In this document: positions 1 through 6,898 of the stretch, one piece after another | How positions within the stretch are numbered: the first letter of the stretch is position 1 | How the letters are laid out: the number at the start of each line of letters is the position of its first letter | From: Candidatus Peregrinibacteria bacterium | Lineage (GTDB): Bacteria > Patescibacteriota > Gracilibacteria > UBA1369 > LOWO2-01-FULL-3 | Direction of reading: 5' to 3' | Length of the DNA: 16,216 nt | Assembly (NCBI GenBank): GCA_003566255.1 | Contig: PXEC01000005.1 | Location: 1-16,216, forward strand | Position numbers and translations under genes: made by a program | The notes under the pieces: model-generated | The model's input: the letters and a program-made list of their open reading frames with translations, nothing else | Databases searched by the model: none | What the model was told of the DNA's origin: nothing

Positions 1-303
1 GCTATAATCGGGGGGAGCATTTTGGTTCTGGGAGGTTTGTTTTTGAAAAAGGCCCGTGTATCCGATAATCTTGAGGAAGAAGGCGTTGTTCAACCTCTCA
101 TAAAGATCGAAGACAGGGAGCCTCATCGCATAGAGAATAGAAGCGTCGAAGATAGTCCTAAAAAAGAAGTTACGGTTGGCGACGCTGTGGAAGCTCATAA
201 ATATAGGGAGAATTTGGGTACGAAATCATGGGATCACGCACAGGAATCCTTTGAGAATTATCGTAAATCTTCCGAAGAATCTAAAACAGACGATATCCGA
301 TGA
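1..303 (+). CDS. C-terminal fragment of a membrane protein (5' end outside window)
   Basis: The reading frame is open from base 1 and stops at TGA 301-303, so the gene starts upstream of the window. The first residues (AIIGGSILVLGGLFL, followed by KK) form the end of a hydrophobic membrane segment. About 85 mostly charged residues follow, rich in Glu, Lys and Asp, and are probably cytoplasmic by the positive-inside rule. A TTG at 22 could be read as a start, but it lies inside the hydrophobic segment and has no ribosome binding site. The stop overlaps the start of the next gene as ATGA, which suggests translational coupling. I do not recognise the family; the tail is low complexity and holds no motif I can name. 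Confidence 0.6.
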   Translation, partial: AIIGGSILVLGGLFLKKARVSDNLEEEGVVQPLIKIEDREPHRIENRSVEDSPKKEVTVGDAVEAHKYRENLGTKSWDHAQESFENYRKSSEESKTDDIR

Positions 304-509
304 TCAAGAAAGACGAATTGGGAGGGGAAATAATTTTCTATTGCAAAGATTGCGAGGAGATTGTGGAAACATCACGCATCGGCGAAAAGCATGTTTATAA
401 GTGCAGAAAATGTGGAACGAAGAATGTTGCCTTCGGCACTAAACGAAGCATTTATGGTTTTTTTAGGTTAGATGAAAAGGAGGTGAAAAATTCCAAAAAA
501 TCCTCTTAA
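300..509 (+). CDS. Small zinc-ribbon protein, function unknown
   Basis: This 69-residue protein has two CxxC knuckles, CKDC at residues 15-18 and CRKC at residues 35-38, separated by 16 residues. That is the standard four-cysteine zinc-ribbon layout. The rest is basic and ends in a Lys/Ser-rich tail. The ATG at 300 overlaps the TGA of the upstream membrane protein gene, so the two are probably co-translated. Zinc ribbons of this size often bind nucleic acid or another protein, but nothing here shows which. The two coupled genes lie directly upstream of recA but are separated from it by 147 bases and by recA's own promoter, so a link with recA is not implied. Confidence 0.7.
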   Translation: MIKKDELGGEIIFYCKDCEEIVETSRIGEKHVYKCRKCGTKNVAFGTKRSIYGFFRLDEKEVKNSKKSS

Positions 510-548
510 AAAAATTTTAGTTTTTTTTAACAGAAATTTAATGACTCT

Positions 549-580
549 GTGATATAGGTCTTATGTCACTCGGTTTCGAG
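549..580. repeat. Two adjacent inverted repeats upstream of recA
   Basis: GTGATATA (549-556) and TATGTCAC (562-569) pair over 8 positions with one G-T wobble and a 5-base loop. Directly next to it, sharing C569, CTCG (569-572) and CGAG (577-580) pair around GTTT. No T-run follows, so a terminator for the zinc-ribbon gene is not convincing. They could be regulator sites upstream of the recA -35 box, or chance. Confidence 0.35.
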
Positions 581-596
581 GGGACAAAAAAAAGTA

Positions 597-625
597 TTGA
601 CGGTGAGTGTTTACTCACCTATACT
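597..625 (+). promoter_or_regulatory. recA promoter with a palindromic operator filling the spacer
   Basis: The -35 box TTGACG (597-602) and the -10 box TATACT (620-625) are 17 bp apart. The spacer and the last base of the -35 box form the perfect inverted repeat GGTGAGT-GTTT-ACTCACC (602-619). A protein bound there would block RNA polymerase directly. recA is the classic LexA target, so a LexA-type SOS operator is the natural reading. The site is neither the E. coli CTGT-N8-ACAG form nor the Gram-positive GAAC-N4-GTTC form. Transcription should start near 632, giving a leader of about 25 nt with no Shine-Dalgarno sequence. Confidence 0.75.
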
Positions 626-656
626 GTGATCAAAATATTTTTTAATCTCATTCATT

Positions 657-1709
657 ATGAACACACAAAATGAAAAAGAGAAGGCCGTGGATCTAGCGCT
701 CGCGCAAATAGAGAAAAATCACGGCAAGGGAGCCGTTATGAAAATGGGGGAAGCGGGCAAGGTGCCGATAGAAACTATTTCAACCGGTTCTATCTCCTTG
801 GACGTTGCCCTGGGCGGGGGAATCCCGAGAGGACGCGTGGTTGAAATTTACGGTCCGGAATCTTCCGGTAAAACAACTCTGAGCCTGCATGTCTTGGCTG
901 AAGCTCAGAAAAAGGGAGGAACCGTCGCTTTTCTTGATGCCGAACACGCGCTTGATCCCGAATATGCAAGGCGTATAGGAGTTGACGTTGATAGCCTTAT
1001 CCTTTCTCAACCGGATAGCGGTGAACAGGCGTTGGAGATACTGGAGACTCTTGTCCGAAGCAATGGATTTGACGTTATTATTGTTGATTCCGTTGCGGCG
1101 TTAACACCAAGAGCGGAAATAGACGGCGATATGGGAGACTCACACATGGGGCTTCAGGCAAGACTGATGAGCCAAGCTCTTAGAAAACTCACCGCCATTG
1201 TTTCAAGGACCAGAACCACTGTCATATTTTTGAATCAGTTGCGGATGAAAATAGGCATTATGTTTGGAAATCCGGAAACGACCACGGGGGGACAAGCTCT
1301 TAAGTTTTATTCGTCTGTAAGGATGGATATCCGAACAATCGGGAAGATTGAAGATCCCGGAAATGTCGAAAAGGAGTTGGTTGGAAACAGAGTGCGCGTA
1401 AAAGTGGTAAAAAATAAAATTGCTCCTCCTTTTAAGACCGCCGAGTTTGATATTATGTACAATAAGGGAATTTCCTTTGAAGGCGATTTGCTTGACCTCG
1501 CCACAAAATACAATATCGCCAGAAAAGCAGGAGCCTTTTACAGCTATGGTGACAATAAATTGGGGCAGGGAAGAGAAAATTCTAAAAATTTCCTCGTGGA
1601 AAATGATAAAATTTTGCGATCGTTGGAAAAGGATGTGAAAGCTCTGCTCTTCGGCTCTCAAAAGGACGTTGAAAACTTTGTAAAAAAAGAAGGAGCTAAG
1701 AAAACTTAA
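657..1709 (+). CDS. recA: Recombinase RecA
   Basis: RecA forms ATP-dependent filaments on single-stranded DNA, carries out strand exchange in recombinational repair and transformation, and as coprotease triggers LexA self-cleavage. The 350-residue protein matches the family over its whole length (E. coli has 353). The Walker A motif GPESSGKT is at residues 66-73, the DAEHALDP segment with the catalytic Glu96 follows, the Walker B strand DVIIVDS ends around 145, and the DNA-binding loop region with NQLRMKIG and GNPETTTGG comes after. The C-terminal domain is present and ends in a Lys-rich stretch rather than the acidic tail of E. coli RecA. There is no Shine-Dalgarno sequence before the ATG. 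recX follows after 4 nt, so the two form an operon driven by the promoter at 597-625. Confidence 0.98.
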   Translation: MNTQNEKEKAVDLALAQIEKNHGKGAVMKMGEAGKVPIETISTGSISLDVALGGGIPRGRVVEIYGPESSGKTTLSLHVLAEAQKKGGTVAFLDAEHALDPEYARRIGVDVDSLILSQPDSGEQALEILETLVRSNGFDVIIVDSVAALTPRAEIDGDMGDSHMGLQARLMSQALRKLTAIVSRTRTTVIFLNQLRMKIGIMFGNPETTTGGQALKFYSSVRMDIRTIGKIEDPGNVEKELVGNRVRVKVVKNKIAPPFKTAEFDIMYNKGISFEGDLLDLATKYNIARKAGAFYSYGDNKLGQGRENSKNFLVENDKILRSLEKDVKALLFGSQKDVENFVKKEGAKKT

Positions 1710-1713
1710 TCCG

Positions 1714-2196
1714 ATGGGAAGTGAATATGAAAAACTGTTGGCTTATTCTTTCCGCTTACTTGCCAAGAAACGCTACACGACATCTGAGATCAGTCAAAAA
1801 ATGTCGCGTTTCTTGAGTAAGAAAGCTATTGCTGATGAAACCCTTGTTTTCAAGGTTTTGAAGCGACTTGATGAGTTAAACTATTTGGACGACGCGCAAT
1901 ACGCGAAAGATTATTGCTCGGGGAGGGCGAACTTGAGGCCCAGCGGAAAAGCTTTGATCAAGCGCGAACTCAAAATGAAAGGCATTTCATCTGAAATAAT
2001 AGATGAAGTTCTGGATGGGGCCGGATTCGATGAGTTTGAATTGGCAAAAGAGGCTTTTTTGAGAAAATCGAGGCAATGGAGAAATGTCGACCCAAAAAAA
2101 CTCAGAGAAAAAGCGTTCCGATTTTTGGCTTCACGCGGATTTTCTCCTGATACTATTTACAAAGTGGTGAATACTCAGTATGATGACCTCACTTGA
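1714..2196 (+). CDS. recX: Regulatory protein RecX
   Basis: RecX binds RecA filaments and limits their extension, damping recombinase and coprotease activity. The 160 residues show the helical-repeat pattern of the family: LAYSFRLLAKKRYTTSEI near the start, the LDELNYLDDAQYAKDY motif around residues 51-66, then the RPSGKALIKRELKMKGIS block near 76-93, and a C-terminal repeat ending in FRFLASRGFSPDTI. The ATG at 1714 lies 4 nt after the recA stop, the usual recA-recX arrangement. A GGAG at 1692-1695 inside the recA tail is 18 nt from the start and so too far away to be a normal ribosome binding site; translation is probably coupled to recA. The gene ends with TGA, evidence that TGA is a stop in this organism. 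Confidence 0.93.
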   Translation: MGSEYEKLLAYSFRLLAKKRYTTSEISQKMSRFLSKKAIADETLVFKVLKRLDELNYLDDAQYAKDYCSGRANLRPSGKALIKRELKMKGISSEIIDEVLDGAGFDEFELAKEAFLRKSRQWRNVDPKKLREKAFRFLASRGFSPDTIYKVVNTQYDDLT

Positions 2197-2200
2197 GTAG

Positions 2201-2230
2201 AGTCTTCTATTATGAGGACTTTGCTTTTTA
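2201..2230 (+). terminator. Candidate intrinsic terminator between recX and nusA
   Basis: AGTCTTC (2201-2207) pairs with GAGGACT (2214-2220), 7 bp with one G-U, around the loop TATTAT. A-U and G-U pairs at 2199-2200 with 2221-2222 can extend the stem. T-rich sequence follows (TTGCTTTTTATC). It would end the recA-recX transcript 5 nt after the recX stop and separate it from nusA. The stem is not GC-rich, so efficiency is uncertain. Confidence 0.5.
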
Positions 2231-2248
2231 TCTGTTAATTTTAACAAT

Positions 2249-3508
2249 ATGCAATCACAATTTTTGGCCGCGGTTAATCAGTTATGCGATGAAAAAAACA
2301 TCCCCAAGGACAAAGTCATGGAGACTATCCAAACTGCATTGCGGGCCGCTTACAAAAAAGACTATGGGACAAAGGATCAGGAGGTTGACGTTGAATTGGA
2401 TGAAAATTCCGGTCTTGCAACTGTTTATCTTCTAAAAACGGTCGTGAAAAAAGTTGAGAACGAGGATTTGGAGATTTCTCAGGCGGAAGCAAAAAAATAC
2501 GATAAAAAGGCAAAACTGGGAGATACGATCAAAATTGATGTCACTCCCATGAATTATGGCCGCATAGCAGCTCAAGCCGCAAAACAAGTAATTATTCAAC
2601 GCGTGCAGGAAGCTGAGAGGGATGTGATGTATGAGATGTTTAAGGACAGAGAAAATGAACTTATAAACGCAGTCGTTCACAGGGTGGACGGACGAAATAT
2701 ATACCTTAACCTCGATGATAAAATAACAACAAATCTACCTTATGAGCAGCAAATCCCGGGAGAAAAATATTACGCGGGTCAGAGGATAAAACTCTATTTG
2801 GACAGAGTTGTAAAAACCACAAAGGGCCCCGAACTTCTGATTTCCAGAACTCATAAAAATCTCGTAAGGAAACTTCTTGAATTGGAAATTCCGGAAATAA
2901 AATCCGGCTTGGTAGAGGTCAAATCAATAGCGAGGGATCCGGGGGTAAGATGTAAGGTCGCGGTTTCCTCAAGTGATGAAAAAATTGACCCGATCGGATC
3001 CTGTGTCGGGCAGAAGGGTGTGCGAGTTCAAAATATAATGGACGAACTGGGTGGCGAGAGAATAGACATTATTCAGTGGTATGAGGACATGGAGGAATAC
3101 ATAAAAACAGCTTTGGCTCCCGCTAAAACAACAGTTATCCAACTTTTTGACAAAGAAAAGCGAGCCAAAGTTTTCGTTCAGCCGGATCAAAGGCCGCTTG
3201 CTATAGGAAAACAAGGTCAAAATGTCAGACTTGCTTCGATTCTGACCGGTTGGGAAATCGATATATTGGATATAGGCGAATATGAGGGCGATAAGTCCAA
3301 GGCAAAAGCTAAAGAAGAAGAAAAAATTACCGCGGAAACGATAGAGGAACTTGGCATAAGCGAAGATCTTATTGAAAAATTAAGAACCGCAAACTTAACT
3401 CTGGTCGAACAGCTGAAAGGGCTAAGCGCGAAAGATCTTTCGGAGGTAGAGGGAATAGATAAAGACGGTGCCAAGGAAATCGCAGACGCGGTCAAGAAGA
3501 CGAAATAG
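2249..3508 (+). CDS. nusA: Transcription termination/antitermination factor NusA
   Basis: NusA binds RNA polymerase and nascent RNA and modulates pausing, intrinsic termination and antitermination. The 419 residues hold the full bacterial core: the N-terminal polymerase-binding domain (about 1-125, including TPMNYGRIAAQAAKQVI), an S1 domain (about 130-200), and two KH domains with GxxG loops GQKG at 254-257 and GKQG at 320-323. A charged linker (345-358) leads to one C-terminal helix-hairpin-helix unit (about 360-419). The usual partners rimP and infB are not beside it; recX lies upstream and the pilus ATPase downstream, which is an unusual context. No clear promoter or Shine-Dalgarno sequence was found in the 52 bases before the ATG, so it may depend on read-through from recA-recX or on an atypical promoter. 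Confidence 0.96.
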   Translation: MQSQFLAAVNQLCDEKNIPKDKVMETIQTALRAAYKKDYGTKDQEVDVELDENSGLATVYLLKTVVKKVENEDLEISQAEAKKYDKKAKLGDTIKIDVTPMNYGRIAAQAAKQVIIQRVQEAERDVMYEMFKDRENELINAVVHRVDGRNIYLNLDDKITTNLPYEQQIPGEKYYAGQRIKLYLDRVVKTTKGPELLISRTHKNLVRKLLELEIPEIKSGLVEVKSIARDPGVRCKVAVSSSDEKIDPIGSCVGQKGVRVQNIMDELGGERIDIIQWYEDMEEYIKTALAPAKTTVIQLFDKEKRAKVFVQPDQRPLAIGKQGQNVRLASILTGWEIDILDIGEYEGDKSKAKAKEEEKITAETIEELGISEDLIEKLRTANLTLVEQLKGLSAKDLSEVEGIDKDGAKEIADAVKKTK

Positions 3509-3516
3509 CTTCGGCC

Positions 3517-3570
3517 TTTATTTTTAAACGTTTTTTTGGTATAATTTCCGGATAGCATGTATCCGGTTTT
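3517..3570 (+). promoter_or_regulatory. Candidate promoter followed by a perfect hairpin before the pilus ATPase gene
   Basis: A perfect TATAAT lies at 3540-3545, with a weak -35 match TTTATT at 3517-3522 (17-bp spacer). Starting 3 bases after it, CCGGATA (3548-3554) and TATCCGG (3560-3566) form a perfect 7-bp stem with a 5-base loop, followed by TTTT (3567-3570). The ATG comes 3 bases later at 3573. The hairpin may be the nusA terminator, an operator at the transcription start, or a 5'-leader element controlling translation. The sequence alone does not decide. Confidence 0.55.
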
Positions 3571-3572
3571 AT

Positions 3573-5291
3573 ATGGATGATCCAAAAGTCGATGAGAATG
3601 TGGAAGAAGCTAAATCCGCCACGGCGGAGGAATCCGAAACTCCAAAAGTTGATTTTGATCGAGGGGTTTCACAAATAAACAGGGAATTCCAGGAAAAATC
3701 CACGCGTAAGCGTGCCCATGATAAGGGATTGTCTTATGTGGACATCGGGCGGATGCCGTTAAATCCGGATTTTCTTAAACTTATAGATTATGATACCGCA
3801 AAAAACGCACGGATAATCTCCTTCTTCAGGGTCGGCAAAAAAGTGCGTGTCGCGGTGCAGGATGCCGAAAACCCCGAGACAAAAAAGGTAATGGATTCTT
3901 TGCGCAATGAGGGTTATGAAATTGATGTAAGTGTTGCCTCCAGTGCCGGAATAGATGACGCTCTTAAATTTTATGGAGAAGCTCAAAAAAAATACAGAAA
4001 GATTGAATTGGTAAAGGGCGTCGGAAAGGAATCGATCGAGACCTACGAGAAAGAAATCGCCGCGCTTTCGGAGTTGAGCAAAAAACTTGAGACCATAACT
4101 GCCGAGGAGGGACTCAATTTATTGGATGTTACCGCAATGAAAACCGGCGCGTCCGATATCCACTATGAGCCCGAAGAAAAAACTGTCGTTGTCAGGTTTA
4201 GAATTGATGGAGTTTTGCACAAAGGTCTTGAAATGAAACATGACATTTACAAAAATATCTCAAAGCAGATCAAATATTCCAGCAAAATGCAGCTTAATGT
4301 TAATACTATTCCACAGGACGGCAGGTATTCTTTTGTTTTTAATGAAAAAAAGATCGGTGTTCGTGTTTCTTCCATTCCCACGCCTTATGGTGAATCCTTC
4401 GTTTGTCGTTTTTTGATTTCCGAGGATGAACCGAAAGGGTTTGATTACTTGGGGTTTCAAGACTCCGCGTTAAAAAAATTGGAGAAAGTCTGCAAAATAT
4501 CTCACGGAATGGTTTTGGCGACCGGACCCACGGGAAGCGGTAAATCAACGACCCTGTACGCCATAATTAATAAGATGAACACTCCCGAGAACAAAGTAAT
4601 CACGCTTGAGGACCCCGTTGAATATCCCATATCCGGCGTGACTCAGAGTCAGATAGATGAAAAGCGCGGATATGATTTTGCGAATGGGCTCAGAGCTCTT
4701 TTGCGACAGGATCCCGATGTGGCGATGTTGGGGGAAATTCGTGATCTTGAAACAGCTCAAACCGCTGCTCAAGCCGCCCTGACGGGACACGTTGTTTTAA
4801 GTACTCTCCATACGAACAGCGCTATAGAAACTATTCCACGTCTTGTGAATATGGGGTTGCCTCCTTTTATGATCGCGCCTTCTTTGGACACCATAATCGC
4901 GCAGAGATTGGTCAGGAGGATCTGTTCAAAATGTTCCACGATGGAGGACCTTTCCGAATCAGAAAAGCAGGAGTTCAAAGATGTTATGGATAACCTTGAA
5001 AAGATAAACCATAACGCGGTGGTGGAAGTTCCAAAAAAAATTCCACGTGTCAAAGGATGTGACGCTTGCAGTCAGACCGGATATAGTGGAAGAGCCGTCG
5101 TTGCCGAGGTTATTACCATCGATGAGGAAATGAAAGCGCTGATCTTGAATGATGCCAGTTTGGTCGATTTGATAGCGGCGGCCAGGAAAGTGGGTCTTAT
5201 AACTATGAGGGAGGACGGATTTTTGAAAGTCGCGCAGGGGTTGACGACCTTGGAAGAAGTTTACAGGGTTACCAATGTCTCCGGTAGTTAA
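3573..5291 (+). CDS. pilB: GspE/PilB-type assembly ATPase (type IV pilus / type II secretion)
   Basis: This hexameric cytoplasmic ATPase drives polymerisation of type IV pili or type II pseudopili. It has 572 residues. Residues 1-150 form a variable N-terminal region of the GspE-N/MshEN kind. Next come the N2 domain with ASDIHYEP (193-200), the Walker A motif GPTGSGKST (318-326), the Asp box VITLEDPVEY (from 342), the Walker B segment RQDPDVAMLGEIRD (378-391) and the His box TGHVVLSTLHTN (404-415). A zinc site of four cysteines is formed by C451/C454 and C496/C499. All motifs expected of an active enzyme are present. dprA lies convergent and overlaps the last 3 bases, so a role in DNA-uptake pili is plausible, but no pilin or PilC gene is in the window. 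The symbol could equally be gspE. Confidence 0.93.
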   Translation: MDDPKVDENVEEAKSATAEESETPKVDFDRGVSQINREFQEKSTRKRAHDKGLSYVDIGRMPLNPDFLKLIDYDTAKNARIISFFRVGKKVRVAVQDAENPETKKVMDSLRNEGYEIDVSVASSAGIDDALKFYGEAQKKYRKIELVKGVGKESIETYEKEIAALSELSKKLETITAEEGLNLLDVTAMKTGASDIHYEPEEKTVVVRFRIDGVLHKGLEMKHDIYKNISKQIKYSSKMQLNVNTIPQDGRYSFVFNEKKIGVRVSSIPTPYGESFVCRFLISEDEPKGFDYLGFQDSALKKLEKVCKISHGMVLATGPTGSGKSTTLYAIINKMNTPENKVITLEDPVEYPISGVTQSQIDEKRGYDFANGLRALLRQDPDVAMLGEIRDLETAQTAAQAALTGHVVLSTLHTNSAIETIPRLVNMGLPPFMIAPSLDTIIAQRLVRRICSKCSTMEDLSESEKQEFKDVMDNLEKINHNAVVEVPKKIPRVKGCDACSQTGYSGRAVVAEVITIDEEMKALILNDASLVDLIAAARKVGLITMREDGFLKVAQGLTTLEEVYRVTNVSGS

Positions 5292-6199
5292 TGAAAAACA
5301 TCCCCTAATTTGTATAGCCCGTTTTTTTGGCGTATCAGCCCGTTTATTTCCAAAAAAGATAGAGCCGCGAGCGCCTGTTGAGTAGTCAATTTGCTTTCCT
5401 CCACAATTTTTTCCAAATTTTTGCCTCTGCGGGACCCGATTGTCTCTATAAGGAGGCGCTCTTCAGAATTGAGCTTACATTGTTTCAGGATTGCACTCCT
5501 TATGGTCGCACCGCTTTTTGCGTTGCCGTCGTGGCTGTCTTTGAAGGGAAGCGATTGTTTTTTAATTGTTTCAATTATTTCCCCTCCCTTGCTTATCGGA
5601 TACGCCGCTCCATTTCTTAGAAGCTTCAAGACTCCCTTACTCCCTCTTCTATCGATGTCTCCCGGCACCACAAAAATATCTCTTCCCTGCTCAAGAGCGA
5701 AGTCGGCTGTTATGAGGGCGCCGGACTTGTCCGGCGCCTCAGTCACCAAGGTTGCTAAAGAGAGCCCGCTGATTATCCGATTTCTCTGAGGAAAATTCAT
5801 TTTTAGCGGTGGATCGTCGTGTGAATACTCCGAGATCAACAGCCCTTTTTTCTCAATTTCTTCAGCCAGTTTGACGTTTTCCGATGGATATACACGGTTT
5901 AGCCCGCTCCCTAAAACCGCTATTGTTTTCAATCCGTTTTTCAGAGCGGATTTGTGCGCTATTGTGTCTATCCCCCTTGCAAGCCCGGAGACTATCGCAA
6001 TATCCAGAATGGCAAGTTCGCTGATTATTTTTTCCGTCACATACTCACCGTAGTCGCTGAAAAACCGTGTCCCCACGATGCTTATACAGCTCTTGCCAAG
6101 AACCGAGGTGTCCCCTTTGCAAAACAATTTTTCCGGCGGGTCATATATTTCCTTCAGCAAACTCGGATACAGAGAATCTTTAATATCAATATCGATCAT
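5288..6199 (-). CDS. dprA: DNA processing protein DprA
   Basis: DprA binds incoming single-stranded DNA during natural transformation, protects it and loads RecA. The 303-residue protein has the Rossmann-like core with SGLARGID (71-78), the GSGLNRVYP strand-loop (from 97), FPQRNRIISGLS (136-147), SGALITA (159-165) and GRDIFVVPG (172-180). A C-terminal winged-helix domain spans about 243-300. The N-terminal SAM-like domain found in longer homologues is absent. A GGGA stretch 4-5 nt before the ATG is one of the few Shine-Dalgarno-like sequences in the window. The stop codon overlaps the stop of the convergent pilus ATPase gene. The PH-domain gene lies 55 nt upstream on the same strand and may share its transcript; the gap between them is very A/T-rich with no clear promoter. 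Confidence 0.96.
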   Translation of the reverse strand: MIDIDIKDSLYPSLLKEIYDPPEKLFCKGDTSVLGKSCISIVGTRFFSDYGEYVTEKIISELAILDIAIVSGLARGIDTIAHKSALKNGLKTIAVLGSGLNRVYPSENVKLAEEIEKKGLLISEYSHDDPPLKMNFPQRNRIISGLSLATLVTEAPDKSGALITADFALEQGRDIFVVPGDIDRRGSKGVLKLLRNGAAYPISKGGEIIETIKKQSLPFKDSHDGNAKSGATIRSAILKQCKLNSEERLLIETIGSRRGKNLEKIVEESKLTTQQALAALSFLEINGLIRQKNGLYKLGDVFH

Positions 6200-6254
6200 G
6201 CTTCCCTTCTAGCACATCGGTTTAAAATTTTTCTAAATTCTTTCTAAAATTTTT

Positions 6255-6836
6255 TTATGCCGGGGCCGCGTCCACAAGCCTTACCAGAATCTTTTTCAAT
6301 TCCTTGTGCTCGTCTCTATACTGTTTTTGTATAAGTTCTCTCTGGCATCTGAGTATCATGGATTCCGCTTCTTGAGGTTTATACGCGTTTTGCATCGGGA
6401 TTACGGGATCTCCACTCCCCATCTTACTTACGTATATATCTCCATAATTGAATATGGTTCTCATAAAGCCCCTTATGTCGTAGCTGACTCCTCCAATAAC
6501 CTGATATTCAATCCTTGTACTTCTCACTCTGAAAAATAGAGTGCTGCTGATACATACTACCCCCAGATCCGTTATTATCCACGCTCTACCGTACCAATTC
6601 ATAGATTCAATCAATGTTCTCCAAAGGCCCCAAAGTAACAAAACGCCGGCAACCGGAGCTGTTATCGGGAAAGATATAATTAAAAGTAGTGGAAATACTA
6701 TGAAAAGCGCGATATTTTTTGCAAGCTTCCCACCCAGAATGGCCGGATGTTGGCGAAGGATGTATTTTATTTTCTCGCCTTTTTCCAAATATTCCTTGAA
6801 AATCTTTCCTCTTATTTTAGTAAAGTACCTTGGCAT
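6255..6836 (-). CDS. Two-helix membrane protein with a bacterial PH domain
   Basis: The start is set at the ATG 6834-6836, giving 193 residues. An in-frame TTG at 6872 is rejected because it coincides with a -35 box. After a basic N-terminus, two hydrophobic segments at about 41-56 and 58-73 form a membrane hairpin. A beta-rich domain follows with the pattern of bacterial PH (bPH2/YdbS-like) domains: WIITDLGVVCIS near 86, a strand with STRIEY, then the IFNYGDIYVSK signature. The C-terminus is a charged helix. Proteins of this type are common and their role is mostly unknown; they may sense or organise the membrane. It sits between purM and dprA on the same strand with its own promoter, so no functional link can be claimed. 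Confidence 0.75.
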   Translation of the reverse strand: MPRYFTKIRGKIFKEYLEKGEKIKYILRQHPAILGGKLAKNIALFIVFPLLLIISFPITAPVAGVLLLWGLWRTLIESMNWYGRAWIITDLGVVCISSTLFFRVRSTRIEYQVIGGVSYDIRGFMRTIFNYGDIYVSKMGSGDPVIPMQNAYKPQEAESMILRCQRELIQKQYRDEHKELKKILVRLVDAAPA

Positions 6837-6842
6837 CGTGTC

Positions 6843-6872
6843 ATGATACCATTTTTCCTCCCCTTTAGTCAA
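6843..6872 (-). promoter_or_regulatory. Promoter of the PH-domain gene, predicting a leaderless mRNA
   Basis: On the - strand, TTGACT (6872-6867) and TATCAT (6848-6843) are 18 bp apart. Exactly 6 nt separate the -10 box from the ATG at 6836, so the usual start point falls on the A of the start codon. The spacer also carries GGGGAGG (6863-6857), a strong Shine-Dalgarno-like sequence, in front of a three-codon ORF (6852-6841). Confidence 0.65.
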
Positions 6873-6898
6873 TCCGCTGGAGCTAAAATCGGTGTTTT

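Noticed and set aside
1203..1661. A 152-residue open frame antisense to recA
   Set aside because: It is a shadow of the conserved recA frame, with no promoter, start signal or recognisable product.
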